DNA from: Nocardiopsis sp. TSRI0078
Lineage (GTDB): Bacteria; Actinomycetota; Actinomycetes; Streptosporangiales; Streptosporangiaceae
Length of the DNA: 64,000 nt
Assembly: GCF_001905145.1 (NCBI RefSeq)
Contig: NZ_LWLB01000032.1
Coordinates: 160,622-224,621, forward strand
Direction: 5' to 3'
Each line of letters opens with the position of its first letter. Position 1 is the stretch's first letter. Below are positions 27,343-36,583 of this stretch, piece by piece. The position numbers and the translations under genes were made by a program. Under the pieces are notes generated by a model that was not told where the DNA came from, ran no database searches, and worked only from the letters and a program-made list of their open reading frames with translations.

Positions 27343-27915
27343 TTGACGATCGGTGGGGACGCGCGGATCGCCGCGCTCGAACGGCATGTCCGGGAGTTCT
27401 GGCACGGGCACGAGGTGGAGGCCGTCACCTGGGAGCAGGGGCCCGTCCTCGACCGGGTGCCGGACCTCGCCACCTACCGGGTGGCACCCAGGAGCGCCGG
27501 TGAGGCCTGGGTCTACGTGACGGCGGGCGCGTCCGTCCACGAGGCCGGGGGAGGCACGGAGTTCTTCGTCATGTCGCCGGTCGCGGCGAGGATCCACGCG
27601 CGGACCCTGGCCATGGTGAGCCACCTGCACTCCTTCGAGGAGTACCGGCTCGACGTCGGCTCCGTGATCGACGCCGGCGGTCCGTGGATGGACGGCTCGA
27701 AGATGGACCACCTCCTGGTGAGCCCTCCGTACCCGTACGGCCCCGCGCTCGAACGGGCCCCGGAGGCGGCCGGGGGAGCGCGGTTCCTGTGGCTGCTGCC
27801 GATCCACCGGAGCGAGGCGGCCCTCATCGGAGCCGAGTCGCTCGACGCCTTCGAGGAGGTCCTGGAGGCGGAGGGCGTCAACGTCCTGGACCTGGACCGC
27901 GCCCCTCTCGTGTGA
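27343..27915 (+). CDS. Suppressor-of-fused (SUFU) domain protein
   Basis: A 190-residue protein with the bacterial SUFU pattern: REFWHGHEVEAVTWEQGPV, ATYRVAPRS, AWVYVTAGASV, GTEFFVMSP, HRTLAM-like helix (HARTLAMVSHLHS), then PWMDGSKMDHLLVSPPYPYG and FLWLLPIHRSEAALI. In bacteria SUFU domains serve as immunity proteins against polymorphic toxins. The TTG at 27343 keeps the domain intact and follows GGGGGAT; the upstream extension is Gly-rich filler. It ends before a strong terminator hairpin. Confidence 0.85.
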   Translation: MTIGGDARIAALERHVREFWHGHEVEAVTWEQGPVLDRVPDLATYRVAPRSAGEAWVYVTAGASVHEAGGGTEFFVMSPVAARIHARTLAMVSHLHSFEEYRLDVGSVIDAGGPWMDGSKMDHLLVSPPYPYGPALERAPEAAGGARFLWLLPIHRSEAALIGAESLDAFEEVLEAEGVNVLDLDRAPLV

Positions 27916-27970
27916 GGCGGACTCCCGCCCGGCCCGTCCCCGCACGATGCCCGGACGGCCCCCGGAACGC

Positions 27971-28008
27971 GTGAGGACCCGCCACCCTCTCGGGCGGCGG
28001 GTCCTCAC
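27971..28008. terminator. Bidirectional terminator hairpin
   Basis: GTGAGGACCCGCC (27971-27983) and GGCGGGTCCTCAC (27996-28008) pair perfectly over 13 bp with a 12-base loop. It lies between the convergent SUFU and glycoside hydrolase genes, so it can serve both strands. There is no long T-run, as is usual in actinobacteria. Confidence 0.75.
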
Positions 28009-28100
28009 GGCCCGCCCGCGGGAGCCGCACGGTACGGGCGGACCTGCCTTTCAGTCCTCCCGTGCCTCCCCGGCGCGGCCCGGGGCCGGGGAGGCAGACC

Positions 28101-29720
28101 CTAGCTCCGCGGGTCGGCGAGGTTGCTGGCGGGCCCCTCGACCCGGTGGTCGTCCAGCGCGGTGACCACGTACGCGGTGCCCTTGTCCTCGGTCTTCAGC
28201 GAGGTCTCCCCGGTCACGCGCACGAGGTTCTCGGAGGACAGCACGTCGCAGTACTCCTCCACGTCGCCCGACTCCACCAGCTCGGCCTCCTCGGAGTTGA
28301 GGCGGTAGACGGCGTAGGAGCTCGCCCCCTCGGCCTCCTGCCACTCCAGCCGGGTCCGGTCGTCCTCGGTCTCGGCGGTCAGCCCGCTCACGGCCCCGAC
28401 CAGCGGCTCCCCCTCGCGGGAGTCGTCGGACAGCGGCGGCAGGGCGGGGTCGCTGTAGTGGTCGCCGGCCAGTTCCTCGTAGGCCTCGTCGGCCACGTTC
28501 GTCAGGGACTTGAAGGAGAAGTAGACGTCTCCCTCGACCTCGGGGTAGTCGGCGGTGTAGTGGAGCTGGCTGCTGAGCGTGTCCCTGTCCCAGCCCTTGT
28601 CACCGGCGCGGTAGGCGGCCTGGCCGATGTAGAGGTCCACGTCGGTGCCCTTGACCTGCTCGGACCACCACGGCACCAGCTTCTCGTAGTCGGCGGCGTC
28701 GAATCCGCGCTCCCAGTACAGCTGGGGCACGACGTAGTCGACCATCTCCTCCTTGATCCAGGTCCGGGTGTCGGCGTGCTGGACGTCGTAGGACTCCAGG
28801 CCCGAGGTGTCCGAACCGTTGGCGTCGCTGGTGTCGTTGCGCCAGATGCCGAACGGCGAGATCCCGAAGCGCACCCAGGGCTTGGTCTCCTGGATCTGGT
28901 CGTGCACACCGCTGACGAACGCGTTGACGTTCTCGCGGCGCCAGTCCTCGCGGTTGTCGAAGTCCCCGCCGTACTTCTCCCAGGACTCGTCGTCGTCGAA
29001 CTTCTCGTCCCCGTCGGGGTAGGGGTAGAAGAAGTCGTCGAAGTGCACGCCGTCGACGTCGTAGCGCTCCACGACGTCCATGATCACGCGGGTGACCCAC
29101 TCCCGGACCTCGGGGTTGCCCGGATCCATGAAGCCCTCGCCGCCGTAGCGGATCATCCAGTCGGGGTTCTTCTTGACCGGGTGGTCGTCGGCGAGCTCCT
29201 CGATGTCGGAGTCCATGCCGACCCGGTAGGGGTTGAACCAGGCGTGCAGCTCCAGGCCGCGCTCGTGCGCCTCGGCCACCGCGTACTTCAGCGGGTCGTA
29301 CCCGGGGTCGCCGCCCTGCTCACCGGTGAGGTACTTGGACCAGGGCTCCAGGTCCGACTCGTAGACCGCGTCGGCGGTGGGGCGCACGTGCAGGAACACG
29401 GTGTTCAGGTCGAGGTCGACGGCCTCGTCGAGGCGCTTGTCCAGTTCCTTCTTCTGCTCGTCCGCGCTCAGGCCCGTCTCCGAGGGCCAGTCGATGTTGC
29501 CGACCGTGGTCAGCCACGCGCCGCGCATCTCGCGCTTGTCCTGCGTCGCCTCGCATCCGGCGGCTCCGGGACCGGGGCCGGGGCTGGTGCCCGGCGCCGC
29601 CGGGTTGTCGGCGGCACCGACGATCGCGTATCCGGAAACCATGAGCCCCGAGGCGGCGGCCACAGCCAGCCACCGGGAGCGCCAGCGGGGTGAGAGGCCG
29701 GCTCGTCGTCCAGGGGTCAA
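28101..29720 (-). CDS. Secreted GHL10/DUF187-type glycoside hydrolase with Fn3-like tail
   Basis: A 539-residue exported protein. A twin-Arg-poor signal segment lies at residues 12-36, then a Pro/Gly linker. The GHL10 barrel spans about 60-400 (MRGAWLTTVGNIDWPS, NTVFLHVRPTADAVYES, HAWFNPYRVG, VDGVHFDDFFYPYP and FGISPFGIWRN). A fibronectin-like module (LTAETEDDRTRLEWQEAEGA) follows. Such enzymes are thought to act on peptidoglycan-like or other glycans at the cell surface. The TTG start has GGAG upstream; AACGTT-N6-AACGTT lies about 70 bases before it. It stands alone. Confidence 0.85.
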   Translation of the reverse strand: MTPGRRAGLSPRWRSRWLAVAAASGLMVSGYAIVGAADNPAAPGTSPGPGPGAAGCEATQDKREMRGAWLTTVGNIDWPSETGLSADEQKKELDKRLDEAVDLDLNTVFLHVRPTADAVYESDLEPWSKYLTGEQGGDPGYDPLKYAVAEAHERGLELHAWFNPYRVGMDSDIEELADDHPVKKNPDWMIRYGGEGFMDPGNPEVREWVTRVIMDVVERYDVDGVHFDDFFYPYPDGDEKFDDDESWEKYGGDFDNREDWRRENVNAFVSGVHDQIQETKPWVRFGISPFGIWRNDTSDANGSDTSGLESYDVQHADTRTWIKEEMVDYVVPQLYWERGFDAADYEKLVPWWSEQVKGTDVDLYIGQAAYRAGDKGWDRDTLSSQLHYTADYPEVEGDVYFSFKSLTNVADEAYEELAGDHYSDPALPPLSDDSREGEPLVGAVSGLTAETEDDRTRLEWQEAEGASSYAVYRLNSEEAELVESGDVEEYCDVLSSENLVRVTGETSLKTEDKGTAYVVTALDDHRVEGPASNLADPRS

Positions 29721-29787
29721 GAGAACTCCTTGAGCTGGGGAGACGTCGGGTCGACGCCGTATCGGACCTCAGGGTAGGCGAAGAAGT

Positions 29788-29805
29788 AACGTTTTGGACA
29801 ACGTT
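29788..29805. promoter_or_regulatory. AACGTT-N6-AACGTT inverted repeat upstream of GHL10 gene
   Basis: AACGTT at 29788-29793 and 29800-29805 form an 18-bp symmetric site in an AT-richer stretch, 67 bases upstream of the GHL10 start on the minus strand. The remainder of 29721-30088 contains no gene, only this site and the hairpin near 30026. A CG-centred motif suits a LacI-type regulator, such as the one at 31324, but that is a guess. Confidence 0.4.
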
Positions 29806-30025
29806 GGGCCGATTGGTGGTTTGAATCTCATCTGTCCGGGGAGAACAGTCTGTCGGCCGCTTGAGAGGTGCCTGTCTGAGGGTTCTTTCCTCCAACACCG
29901 TCGATGTCGCGAACGTTCCCGTTCGCGCACATTGTTCTGGGAGGTCAGGCCACACAGGAGAATGGGCGCCCCCTCGCGCGGGAGCACGAACGGCGCTCGG
30001 GCGGGAACAGGGGCGGCGGTACGGC

Positions 30026-30066
30026 GACGCCCCCGCCGGGCGCGTACCGGCGGGGCGGGGGGCGTC
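30026..30066 (-). terminator. GC-rich terminator hairpin
   Basis: GACGCCCCCGCC (30026-30037) can pair with GGCGGGG and GGGGGCGTC (30049-30066), leaving a short loop and a small bulge. It lies just after the stop of the minus-strand membrane protein gene at 30089. Confidence 0.55.
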
Positions 30067-30088
30067 GGGACCGGTCCGCGGACACGGC

Positions 30089-31178
30089 TCAGGAGGGGAC
30101 GAGCACCCCCGCGAGCAGGAGTACGCACAGCAGCGCGACGACGGTTCCGGCCGCGACCAGGTAGTGGCGCGGCCGGGAGGCCCCGGGCATCCACGCGACG
30201 ACCGCGGTCACGGCGGCCAGGGCGGTGGTCCCGACGGGCAGCAGCAGCCGCCAGGCGCGGTCGAAGGAGTCCATCGGCAGGTAGGCGTTGGCCCCGTACA
30301 GCGACAGCACCAGCGCCGGAAGGCCGATCACGGCCGCCCCGGCCCCGATGGCCAGGGTGAACCGCTCCTGCGCCTCGGTGCCCTGCGCCACGGCGAAGGT
30401 CGACATGCTGCTCAACAGCGAGTGCAGCCGCTCGGCCTCCTCGGCCAACTCCCGGTCCATCGCCTCGCAGTGCCGGATCCCCGCGCGCAGCCTCGGCGTC
30501 CATCCGGGTTCCCCGTCGGTGTCCGCGTCCGGCTCCCGGACGCGCCGGTAGGCCCCCGGGTCCCACAGCCAGACCCACAGCCCCGACCTGGCCGCCTCCA
30601 GCGCCTGGTCGCGTGCCCGGCCGACGGCGGTGGACAGCTCCACGGCCGCCGCGAGCAGGGGGCGCAGCGGCCCGTCCGTCCGGCGAGGTGGTCGGCCATG
30701 CTCTGTTCGAGTTCGTAGCGCAGCTCACGCAGGCGGAGCACCTCGTTGCGGGAGGACTCGGCGAACGCCTTGGCCATGGTCACCGCCGTGGAGCGCTCGT
30801 CCCCGACGACCGTGTGGGCGGGTTCGGCCAGCGAGGCGACGAGTGCCTCGTCGGTTTCCCCGGGGGCGACCGGCTCCTGGTGCCAGCTGCCGGTCTCGGA
30901 CCACACCGCCTGCACGGCCAGGGTGACCCGCGCGGCGGTGTCCCGTCCGGTGCGGACCCGGACCTGGCCGACGACGACCCTGCGCCGCCCGTCGGGGCCC
31001 ACGACCCTCAACAGCGGCGCGGCGAGGAGTACCCGGGTGCCCGACCGCTCGCTCTCCCCGCGCGCGGGAGCGTCCAGGGGGTCGAGACCACCCCCTGTAT
31101 GACCTCCGCCTCGATACCGTGCCCCTCCTGAAGGGGACTGCCCGCGAGTACCTTGTGCCGATTCCGCCCGGATTCCAT
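30089..31178 (-). pseudogene. CorA-like membrane protein with two apparent frameshifts
   Basis: The product must be read across three frames. MESGRNRHKVLAGSPLQEG to GVVSTP runs from the ATG at 31176-31178. LDAPARGESERSGTRVLLAAP to LRELRYELEQSMADHL follows after a shift near 31079. Then PLRPLLAAAVELSTAVGRA to the end follows a second shift near 30680. The last 185 residues hold a coiled coil and three membrane helices, with SLYGANAYLPM between helices resembling the CorA loop, although GMN is missing. Two breaks suggest decay or sequencing errors in GC runs. Confidence 0.5.
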
Positions 31179-31323
31179 GGAGGAAGACACTAGGGCCCGG
31201 CGTTCGCGCGCCCGGGGCCGCCCCGGCGCGAACGGTCCCGACACAGCCGGTTCCGGTGCGGACGGCCCCGTCCCGGGGGCGGTACCGCGGAACCCGGTCG
31301 CGGACCGCCGTCCCGCCGTCCGT

Positions 31324-32364
31324 TCACACGCCGGGTGCCGCCGTGGACTCGCGCACCACGAGCCGGGGAGGGGCCACGGCGGGGACCTCGGCCGCCGTGC
31401 CGCCGAGCTCGGCGACGAGCCGCAGCGCGGCAGCGCGCCCGAGCCCCACCAGGTCCTGGCCGACCGTGGTCAGCCGCGGCTGCACGAGCGCACCCAGCGG
31501 CAGGTCGTCGTGGCCGACCACCGACAGGTCCCGGGGCACCTCCAGTCCCCGCCTGCGCGCCGCGTTGATCCCCGCGATCGCCATCATGTCGTTGGCGTAC
31601 AGGATCGCCGTGGGCGGTCCGGCCAGGGACAGCGCCTCCTCCGTGGCGGCCGCCGCGGCCTCCGCGGTGAAGTCGGGGACCGGCATCAGGACGGCGGAGA
31701 GCCCGCGCCCCCGGGCCTCCTCCTCCAGGACGCGGCGGCGGAAGTTGGTGTGCACGCGGTCCTCGGGGCCCAGGACGTAGGCCAGGCGCCGGTGGCCCAG
31801 CCCCGCCAGGTGCCCGACCGCCTCGGCCACGCCCCGATCCGGGTGGGGCGCCCGCACCGAGGGGACGGGGTCCTCCCGCCACGGCGTGCCGATCAGCACC
31901 GCGGGCAGCCCGAGCCCCCGCAGCAGGTCGAACCGGGTGTCGCGGACCAGGCTCTCGGTGAGGATGACGCCGTCGACCCTGCGCTCCTCGGCCAGGCGGC
32001 GGTAGGCGCGCCGCTCGGCGTCCTCCTGGCCGCCCACGATGTGCAGCAGCAGTCCGTAGTCCATGGGGGCCAGCTCGCGCTCGATCCCCGAGATCAGCAC
32101 GGTGAAGTGCGGATCGGAGGTCAGCAGGTCCGGTGGGCGGCGCGAGACCATGCCGATGGCCCGGGTGCGCGCCCCGCGCAGGGCCACGGCCGCGGCCGAG
32201 GGCGACCACTGGAGCTTGTCGACCGCGTCCAGGACGCGCCTGCGGGTGGGCTCGGCGATGCCGCCCCTGTTGTTGACCACCTTCGACACGGCCGAGACCG
32301 ACACCCCCGCCAGCGCGGCGACGTCGGAGATCGTGGGACGGCCGCCGCTTCCGCGTGTGCCCAT
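31324..32364 (-). CDS. LacI-family transcriptional regulator
   Basis: A 346-residue regulator. Residues 9-55 are the LacI helix-turn-helix and hinge (TISDVAALAGVSVSAVSKVVNN, then RRVLDAVDKLQWSPSAAAVALRG). The rest is a periplasmic-binding-protein-like sugar domain (RAIGMVSRRPPDLLTSDPHF, DGVILTESLV, HRRLAYVLG, AILYANDMMAIAG). I start at the ATG 32362-32364, where the domain begins; the frame extends 28 codons further. It is divergent from the manD region and probably controls it in response to a sugar acid. Confidence 0.9.
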   Translation of the reverse strand: MGTRGSGGRPTISDVAALAGVSVSAVSKVVNNRGGIAEPTRRRVLDAVDKLQWSPSAAAVALRGARTRAIGMVSRRPPDLLTSDPHFTVLISGIERELAPMDYGLLLHIVGGQEDAERRAYRRLAEERRVDGVILTESLVRDTRFDLLRGLGLPAVLIGTPWREDPVPSVRAPHPDRGVAEAVGHLAGLGHRRLAYVLGPEDRVHTNFRRRVLEEEARGRGLSAVLMPVPDFTAEAAAAATEEALSLAGPPTAILYANDMMAIAGINAARRRGLEVPRDLSVVGHDDLPLGALVQPRLTTVGQDLVGLGRAAALRLVAELGGTAAEVPAVAPPRLVVRESTAAPGV

Positions 32365-32544
32365 CACCGTGTTCCGGCCCGGGGCGGGACACCGGACACG
32401 GGGGCTGCCTCGCGCACCAGTGCCGCTCCCTTCGTGCTCATGGCTCATGGGGTACCGCCCTCCGCCACGGGAGGGGCGGCGCCGACCGGGGCGGTCAGAT
32501 TACCAGGAGCCGCGGTGCGCGGCCCCGGGGCAGGCGGACAGGTA

Positions 32545-32575
32545 GAAAACGTTGTACACGTGCGGGTCGCACGTG
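32545..32575. promoter_or_regulatory. Putative LacI site and 8-bp hairpin
   Basis: GAAAACGTTGTAC (32545-32557) runs directly into the perfect inverted repeat CACGTGCG-GGT-CGCACGTG (32557-32575). A variant of the first motif, GAAAACGATATAC, recurs at 32709-32721 with 11 of 13 bases the same. CG-centred, A-flanked sites are typical of LacI-family operators. Confidence 0.45.
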
Positions 32576-32708
32576 CGGATCCCCCGGTGCGCCGGGCGCG
32601 GACACCGCCGTTGCAGCGGACATCCGGGCGGGTAGCGCTTGAGGATGGGCCGGCGCATCCTTCCCGGACGCGTCACCGGCCGGGGCCCGGGTATCGACAC
32701 CCTCCTTG

Positions 32709-32721
32709 GAAAACGATATAC
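32709..32721 (+). promoter_or_regulatory. Second copy of putative LacI site
   Basis: GAAAACGATATAC repeats the motif at 32545 and lies 33 bases before the start of the glycosidase remnant that precedes manD, where a repressor would block transcription. The assignment to the neighbouring LacI protein is inferred. Confidence 0.45.
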
Positions 32722-32754
32722 CTACGTCGAGGACACACGCGAGGAAAGGCCGGT

Positions 32755-33050
32755 ATGCGGCGCGACTCCGCCAGGCCCGGTACGGTCGGCCAGCCCCTGG
32801 TCCGGGTCGGCGCCGACTCCTGGTCCCGCACCGGGGGACCCCTGATGCGGCGCGGTCGCCGACGAGGAGTTGCGCGTCCTGCGCGACCACGGTGCCACCG
32901 TGCCGCGCGGCTTCCTGTACCGGCCCGGCCTCCAGCCCGCCCCCGACACCCTGGACCCGCGCATGCCGGAGCGGTTCGGCGACCTCCTCGAACGCCACCG
33001 GGCCCCGGGCATGCACACCATCCCCGCGTTCATCGGAGGGTCTTCGCACT
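32755..33050 (+). pseudogene. Remnant of a GH5-like glycoside hydrolase
   Basis: From an ATG at 32755 behind GAGGAAAGG, one frame reads [20 protein letters not shown] and then loses sense. From about 32857 another frame reads [39 protein letters not shown] and [11 protein letters not shown]. Both parts match the N-terminus of GH5-like beta-glycosidases found in sugar-acid loci. The gene has an internal indel and is cut off near 33050, about 80 bases before manD. The promoter and ribosome site remain intact. Confidence 0.55.
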
Positions 33051-33128
33051 CCTGCCCCGAACCCCGGCAGGGCGGGGGACCCCACCGCCCGCCCGGTACC
33101 GAGGACACCGACACACGAGGAAGCACAG

Positions 33129-34343
33129 ATGAGGATCACCTCCGCCGACGTCATCGTGACGTGCCCGGGACGCAACTACGTCACCCTCAAGATCACCACC
33201 GAGGACGGCGTGACCGGCCTCGGCGACGCCACCCTGAACGGCCGTGAGCTGTCCGTCGCCTCCTACCTGCGCGACCACGTCTGCCCCCTGCTCGTGGGAC
33301 GCGACGCCGGGCGGATCAACGACATCTGGCAGTACCTGTACCGGGGCGCCTACTGGCGGCGCGGCCCCGTGACGATGACCGCGATCGCCGCCGTGGACTG
33401 CGCCCTGTGGGACATCCTCGGCAAGGAGGTCGGCAGGCCCGTCCACGCACTGCTGGGCGGCGCGGCCCGCGAGGGCGTCATGGTCTACGGCCACGCCAGC
33501 GGCGGGTCCGTGGACGAGCTCCTCGACTCGGTCGCGGGGTTCCTGGACCGGGGGTACCGCGCGGTCCGCGTGCAGGCCGCCGTGCCCGGGCTGGAGAGCA
33601 CCTACGGGCTGCACCACCCGGGTACCGGGGCCACCTACGAGCCCGCCGACGCCGCGGTGCCCACCGACAACGTGTGGCACACCCCCGCCTACCTGAACTT
33701 CGCGCCCGAGATGGTGCGGGCGGTCCGGGAGCGGTTCGGCTACGGCTTCCACCTGCTGCACGACGTCCACCACCGGCTCTCCCCGCTGGAGGCGGCCCAG
33801 CTGGGCAGGGCGCTGGAGCCCTACCGCATGTTCTGGATCGAGGACCCGACCCCGGCCGAGGACCAGGAGGCCTTCCGCACGATCCGGCAGCACACCACGA
33901 CACCGCTGGCCGTGGGAGAGGTCTTCAACTCGATCTGGGACTGCCAGCACCTGATCACCGAACGGCTCATCGACTACGTCCGGATGTCGGTGTCGCACAG
34001 CGGCGGCATCACGCACCTGCGCCGGGTCTTCGACCTCGCCGACCTCTACGGGGTGCGCACCGGCTCGCACGGCGCGGGCGACCTGTCGCCCGTCTCCCTC
34101 GCCGCGGCCCTGCACCTGGACCTGACCGTGCCCAACTTCGGCATCCAGGAGTACATGGGACACCTGGAGCCCGCGAGCGAGGTGTTCCGGACCACCCACA
34201 CGTTCCGGGACGGCTACATGCACCCGGGCGACGCCCCCGGCCTGGGCGTGGAGATCGACGAGGAGGCCGCGGCCCGCTATCCCTACGAGCCCCGGTACCT
34301 GCCGGTCAACCGCAGGGTCGACGGCTCGATGCACGACTGGTGA
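33129..34343 (+). CDS. manD: Mannonate dehydratase family (RspA/ManD) enolase-superfamily enzyme
   Basis: A 404-residue enolase-superfamily protein, the usual length for ManD. The N-terminal capping domain ([22 protein letters not shown]) leads to the barrel with [14 protein letters not shown] (Asp metal ligand), [10 protein letters not shown] (Glu), VGEVFN (Glu) and the active-site [14 protein letters not shown]-mannonate is dehydrated to 2-keto-3-deoxygluconate in this family, but many members act weakly or on D-gluconate. It follows the glycosidase remnant and is divergent from the LacI regulator, its likely controller. Confidence 0.88.
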   Translation: MRITSADVIVTCPGRNYVTLKITTEDGVTGLGDATLNGRELSVASYLRDHVCPLLVGRDAGRINDIWQYLYRGAYWRRGPVTMTAIAAVDCALWDILGKEVGRPVHALLGGAAREGVMVYGHASGGSVDELLDSVAGFLDRGYRAVRVQAAVPGLESTYGLHHPGTGATYEPADAAVPTDNVWHTPAYLNFAPEMVRAVRERFGYGFHLLHDVHHRLSPLEAAQLGRALEPYRMFWIEDPTPAEDQEAFRTIRQHTTTPLAVGEVFNSIWDCQHLITERLIDYVRMSVSHSGGITHLRRVFDLADLYGVRTGSHGAGDLSPVSLAAALHLDLTVPNFGIQEYMGHLEPASEVFRTTHTFRDGYMHPGDAPGLGVEIDEEAAARYPYEPRYLPVNRRVDGSMHDW

Positions 34344-34350
34344 ACGGGTC

Positions 34351-35502
34351 TCACCCCTCCAGCCGCCACGCGGTCACGGCGGCCTCCCCGCCGTCGGCGA
34401 GGTCGAGCTCCACGGGTGAGGCCTGGCGTGGCGCGCCGGGGTAGGGGGCGGTGTACAGCAGGTGCGTGCTCCTGTCGGAGAGGGCCATGGCACCCCAGCC
34501 GAGCGTGGCCACGGCCTGTCCGCCGACGGGCACGGTCACCGCGGCCGGGCCCGGGTCCTCGGCCGCGAAGGAGCTTCCATGGGTGACCTCGACGTCGATC
34601 TCCGCGCCGTCCCGGTCGGCGAAGGCCACGTCGGGGTAGCCGTCCAGCACGCAGGGCTCCTCCGCGCCGTTCGTGAACCGCAGGGCGAGCATGCGGTGGC
34701 CGGTCGCGCTCGCGGGGGTGCCCACGAGGATGCCGCCCGGTTCCGGCGCGCACCATGCGGGGTCGGGGTCGTGCTCGCCAGGGGCGACCTCCGGCGGCGG
34801 TGTGGCCCCGTCCCGGGGCGCGGGGAAGGAGCCGGGCTCCTTCCCCGCCGGGTCCTGCGCGTGCGCGGCCGGGTCCTGCGCGGTGTCCGGGGTCAGGGCC
34901 GCCCGGGTACCGGCGGTGACGAACAGCGTGGACGCGGCGACCACCAGGGCCAGGGCCGTGCAGAGCCCCGCGAGGAGGGCGGGACCGGGGAAGGGGACGG
35001 CGGAGGCCCGGTGCGGCCACCGCGTCCCGGCGAGGGCGGGAACCCAGGCCCAGAGCAGCCCCCAGAAGGCGAGCAGGAGGAGAAGGCTCTCCGCGGCCTC
35101 CTCCGGGGGCGTGGACACGACCCATGCGCGTCCGGCCTCCCACAGCACCGCGGGGAGCACACCGGCCCCGGCGGCCGTCAGCCACAGGACGAGGAACCGG
35201 TCACCACCGGACGGGGGAGTGTGCGCGGAGAGGAGGTGTGTCAGGAGGAGGTGGACGAGGAGGAGCACGAGCGCCGATCCGGCCGGCACGACGAACACCT
35301 CCGGCGCCGACCAGTTCCACACCGTCATCCGCCCTGACGGCACGGTCCCCCGTCCGGCACGAAGGAGGTCGGCGACGAACCCGGGGTACTCGCGTGAGAG
35401 CGCGCACCCGGCCCACAGGAGCGCCGCGACGAGGCTCGCCGCCCAGGAGGCGGAGGGAGGAGGGGCGTCCCGGGGGAGGGAGGCCCTCTGGGAGGTCGGC
35501 AT
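34351..35502 (-). CDS. Multi-helix membrane protein with DUF4232 domain
   Basis: A 383-residue protein starting at the ATG 35500-35502. Five or so membrane helices lie at residues 20-215 (ASLVAALLWAGCAL, VVPAGSALVLLLVHLLL, LWLTAAGAGVLPAVL, LLLLLAFWGLLWAWVPA and ALLAGLCTALALVVAAS). A linker with Ala/Asp/Pro repeats leads to the C-terminal DUF4232 beta-sandwich (LALRFTNGAEEPCVLDGYPDVAFADRDG split by turns, with WCAPEP before it). DUF4232 is usually exposed outside the cell. The function is not known. It ends seven bases from manD, convergent. Confidence 0.78.
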   Translation of the reverse strand: MPTSQRASLPRDAPPPSASWAASLVAALLWAGCALSREYPGFVADLLRAGRGTVPSGRMTVWNWSAPEVFVVPAGSALVLLLVHLLLTHLLSAHTPPSGGDRFLVLWLTAAGAGVLPAVLWEAGRAWVVSTPPEEAAESLLLLLAFWGLLWAWVPALAGTRWPHRASAVPFPGPALLAGLCTALALVVAASTLFVTAGTRAALTPDTAQDPAAHAQDPAGKEPGSFPAPRDGATPPPEVAPGEHDPDPAWCAPEPGGILVGTPASATGHRMLALRFTNGAEEPCVLDGYPDVAFADRDGAEIDVEVTHGSSFAAEDPGPAAVTVPVGGQAVATLGWGAMALSDRSTHLLYTAPYPGAPRQASPVELDLADGGEAAVTAWRLEG

Positions 35503-35767
35503 CGGGACAGAGTACTCACCGCGCGTGCGGGGCGGGGCCCGTCCTCCGTCCGCACGGGGCCGGGGCGACAGCCGCGTGGGGCCGACCGCTGGAGCCGGAC
35601 GGCCTCCGTCCGCGCGGGCCCGGGCGGCGCCCGGACCCCGCGGGCCGGCGCCGGACCAGATTCCCCCGCCCGGCCACCGGCGGAACCGAGGTTCGACCGA
35701 TGCGCGCGGTCCCGCCGAGGGCGCACACTCACGGGGACAACGCGATCCCACAGCGAAGGAACCGACC

Positions 35768-36574
35768 GTGAGCCACCCCCCACTGCGCGTCTACGACATC
35801 ATGGCCTGCGACGTCTACTGGGACTTCGAGGGGACCCCGCTGCCCAAGGAACAGCACAAGTTCCTGGTGTCCTTCCACCCCACGCCCGGCGTGCCCACCC
35901 CCGAGCTGGTGGAGTCGATCACCGCCCGCGGCCCGGGCGGATACGAGGTGGAGTTCACCAACCAGCGCTTCACCCCGGCCAACACCGACGGCCACGTCTA
36001 CGACCGCACGCTGGACTACTACTGGTACATGGTCAACCTGCCCACCGGCTTCCTGGCCGAGGGCGAGTACACGATCGAGGTGCGCGGCACGGACGGCAGC
36101 GTGCAGACCCGCTCGCGCCGCCAGGACGGCGGTGTGTCGCGGCGCCTGGTCGAGCACTACACCGCGCACCGGGGCGAGGTACTGGCGTCCTTCGCCCCCT
36201 CGGGCGGGGAGGAGATCGCCGACGTCCCCGAGGTGGGCGGTCTGTACTGCTCCTGGGAGACCCTGGACCGGTTCGGGGGGCCGAACGCCTACTACATCCA
36301 CCGGCTCTCGAAGGGCGCCTCCGCGCGGGAGTTCGACACCCAGAACCTGACGTGGTGGGACAACATCTTCGTCCAGCGCATGCACGGCCACGCCGAGGCC
36401 GGGCGCGACCGGGGACGGGTGCAGGTGGGAGCCGGCCTGGAGCCGGACACCTCCTACGCCTACTTCGTCGAGATCACCGACGCCAACGTCCAGGGTGAGA
36501 CGAACATCTGCGTCTTCCAGCCGCACCAGGTGTTCCGCACTTCGGCGGCCGGAGCGGACGCCGCCCCGGCCTGA
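35768..36574 (+). CDS. Unrecognised beta-rich protein
   Basis: A 268-residue protein without signal peptide or membrane helix, starting at GTG after GAAGGAA. The N-terminal half (YDIMACDVYWDFEGTPLP, FLVSFHPTPGVPTPELVES, YWYMVNLPTGFLAEGEYTI) is beta-rich. The C-terminal half has LEPDTSYAYFVEITDANVQG, like a fibronectin-type strand pair, and conserved aromatic residues (NLTWWDNIFVQRMHGHAEAG). I cannot assign it. It is isolated between convergent genes and has its own terminator hairpin at 36584. Confidence 0.7.
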   Translation: MSHPPLRVYDIMACDVYWDFEGTPLPKEQHKFLVSFHPTPGVPTPELVESITARGPGGYEVEFTNQRFTPANTDGHVYDRTLDYYWYMVNLPTGFLAEGEYTIEVRGTDGSVQTRSRRQDGGVSRRLVEHYTAHRGEVLASFAPSGGEEIADVPEVGGLYCSWETLDRFGGPNAYYIHRLSKGASAREFDTQNLTWWDNIFVQRMHGHAEAGRDRGRVQVGAGLEPDTSYAYFVEITDANVQGETNICVFQPHQVFRTSAAGADAAPA

Positions 36575-36583
36575 GCCCTCCCG

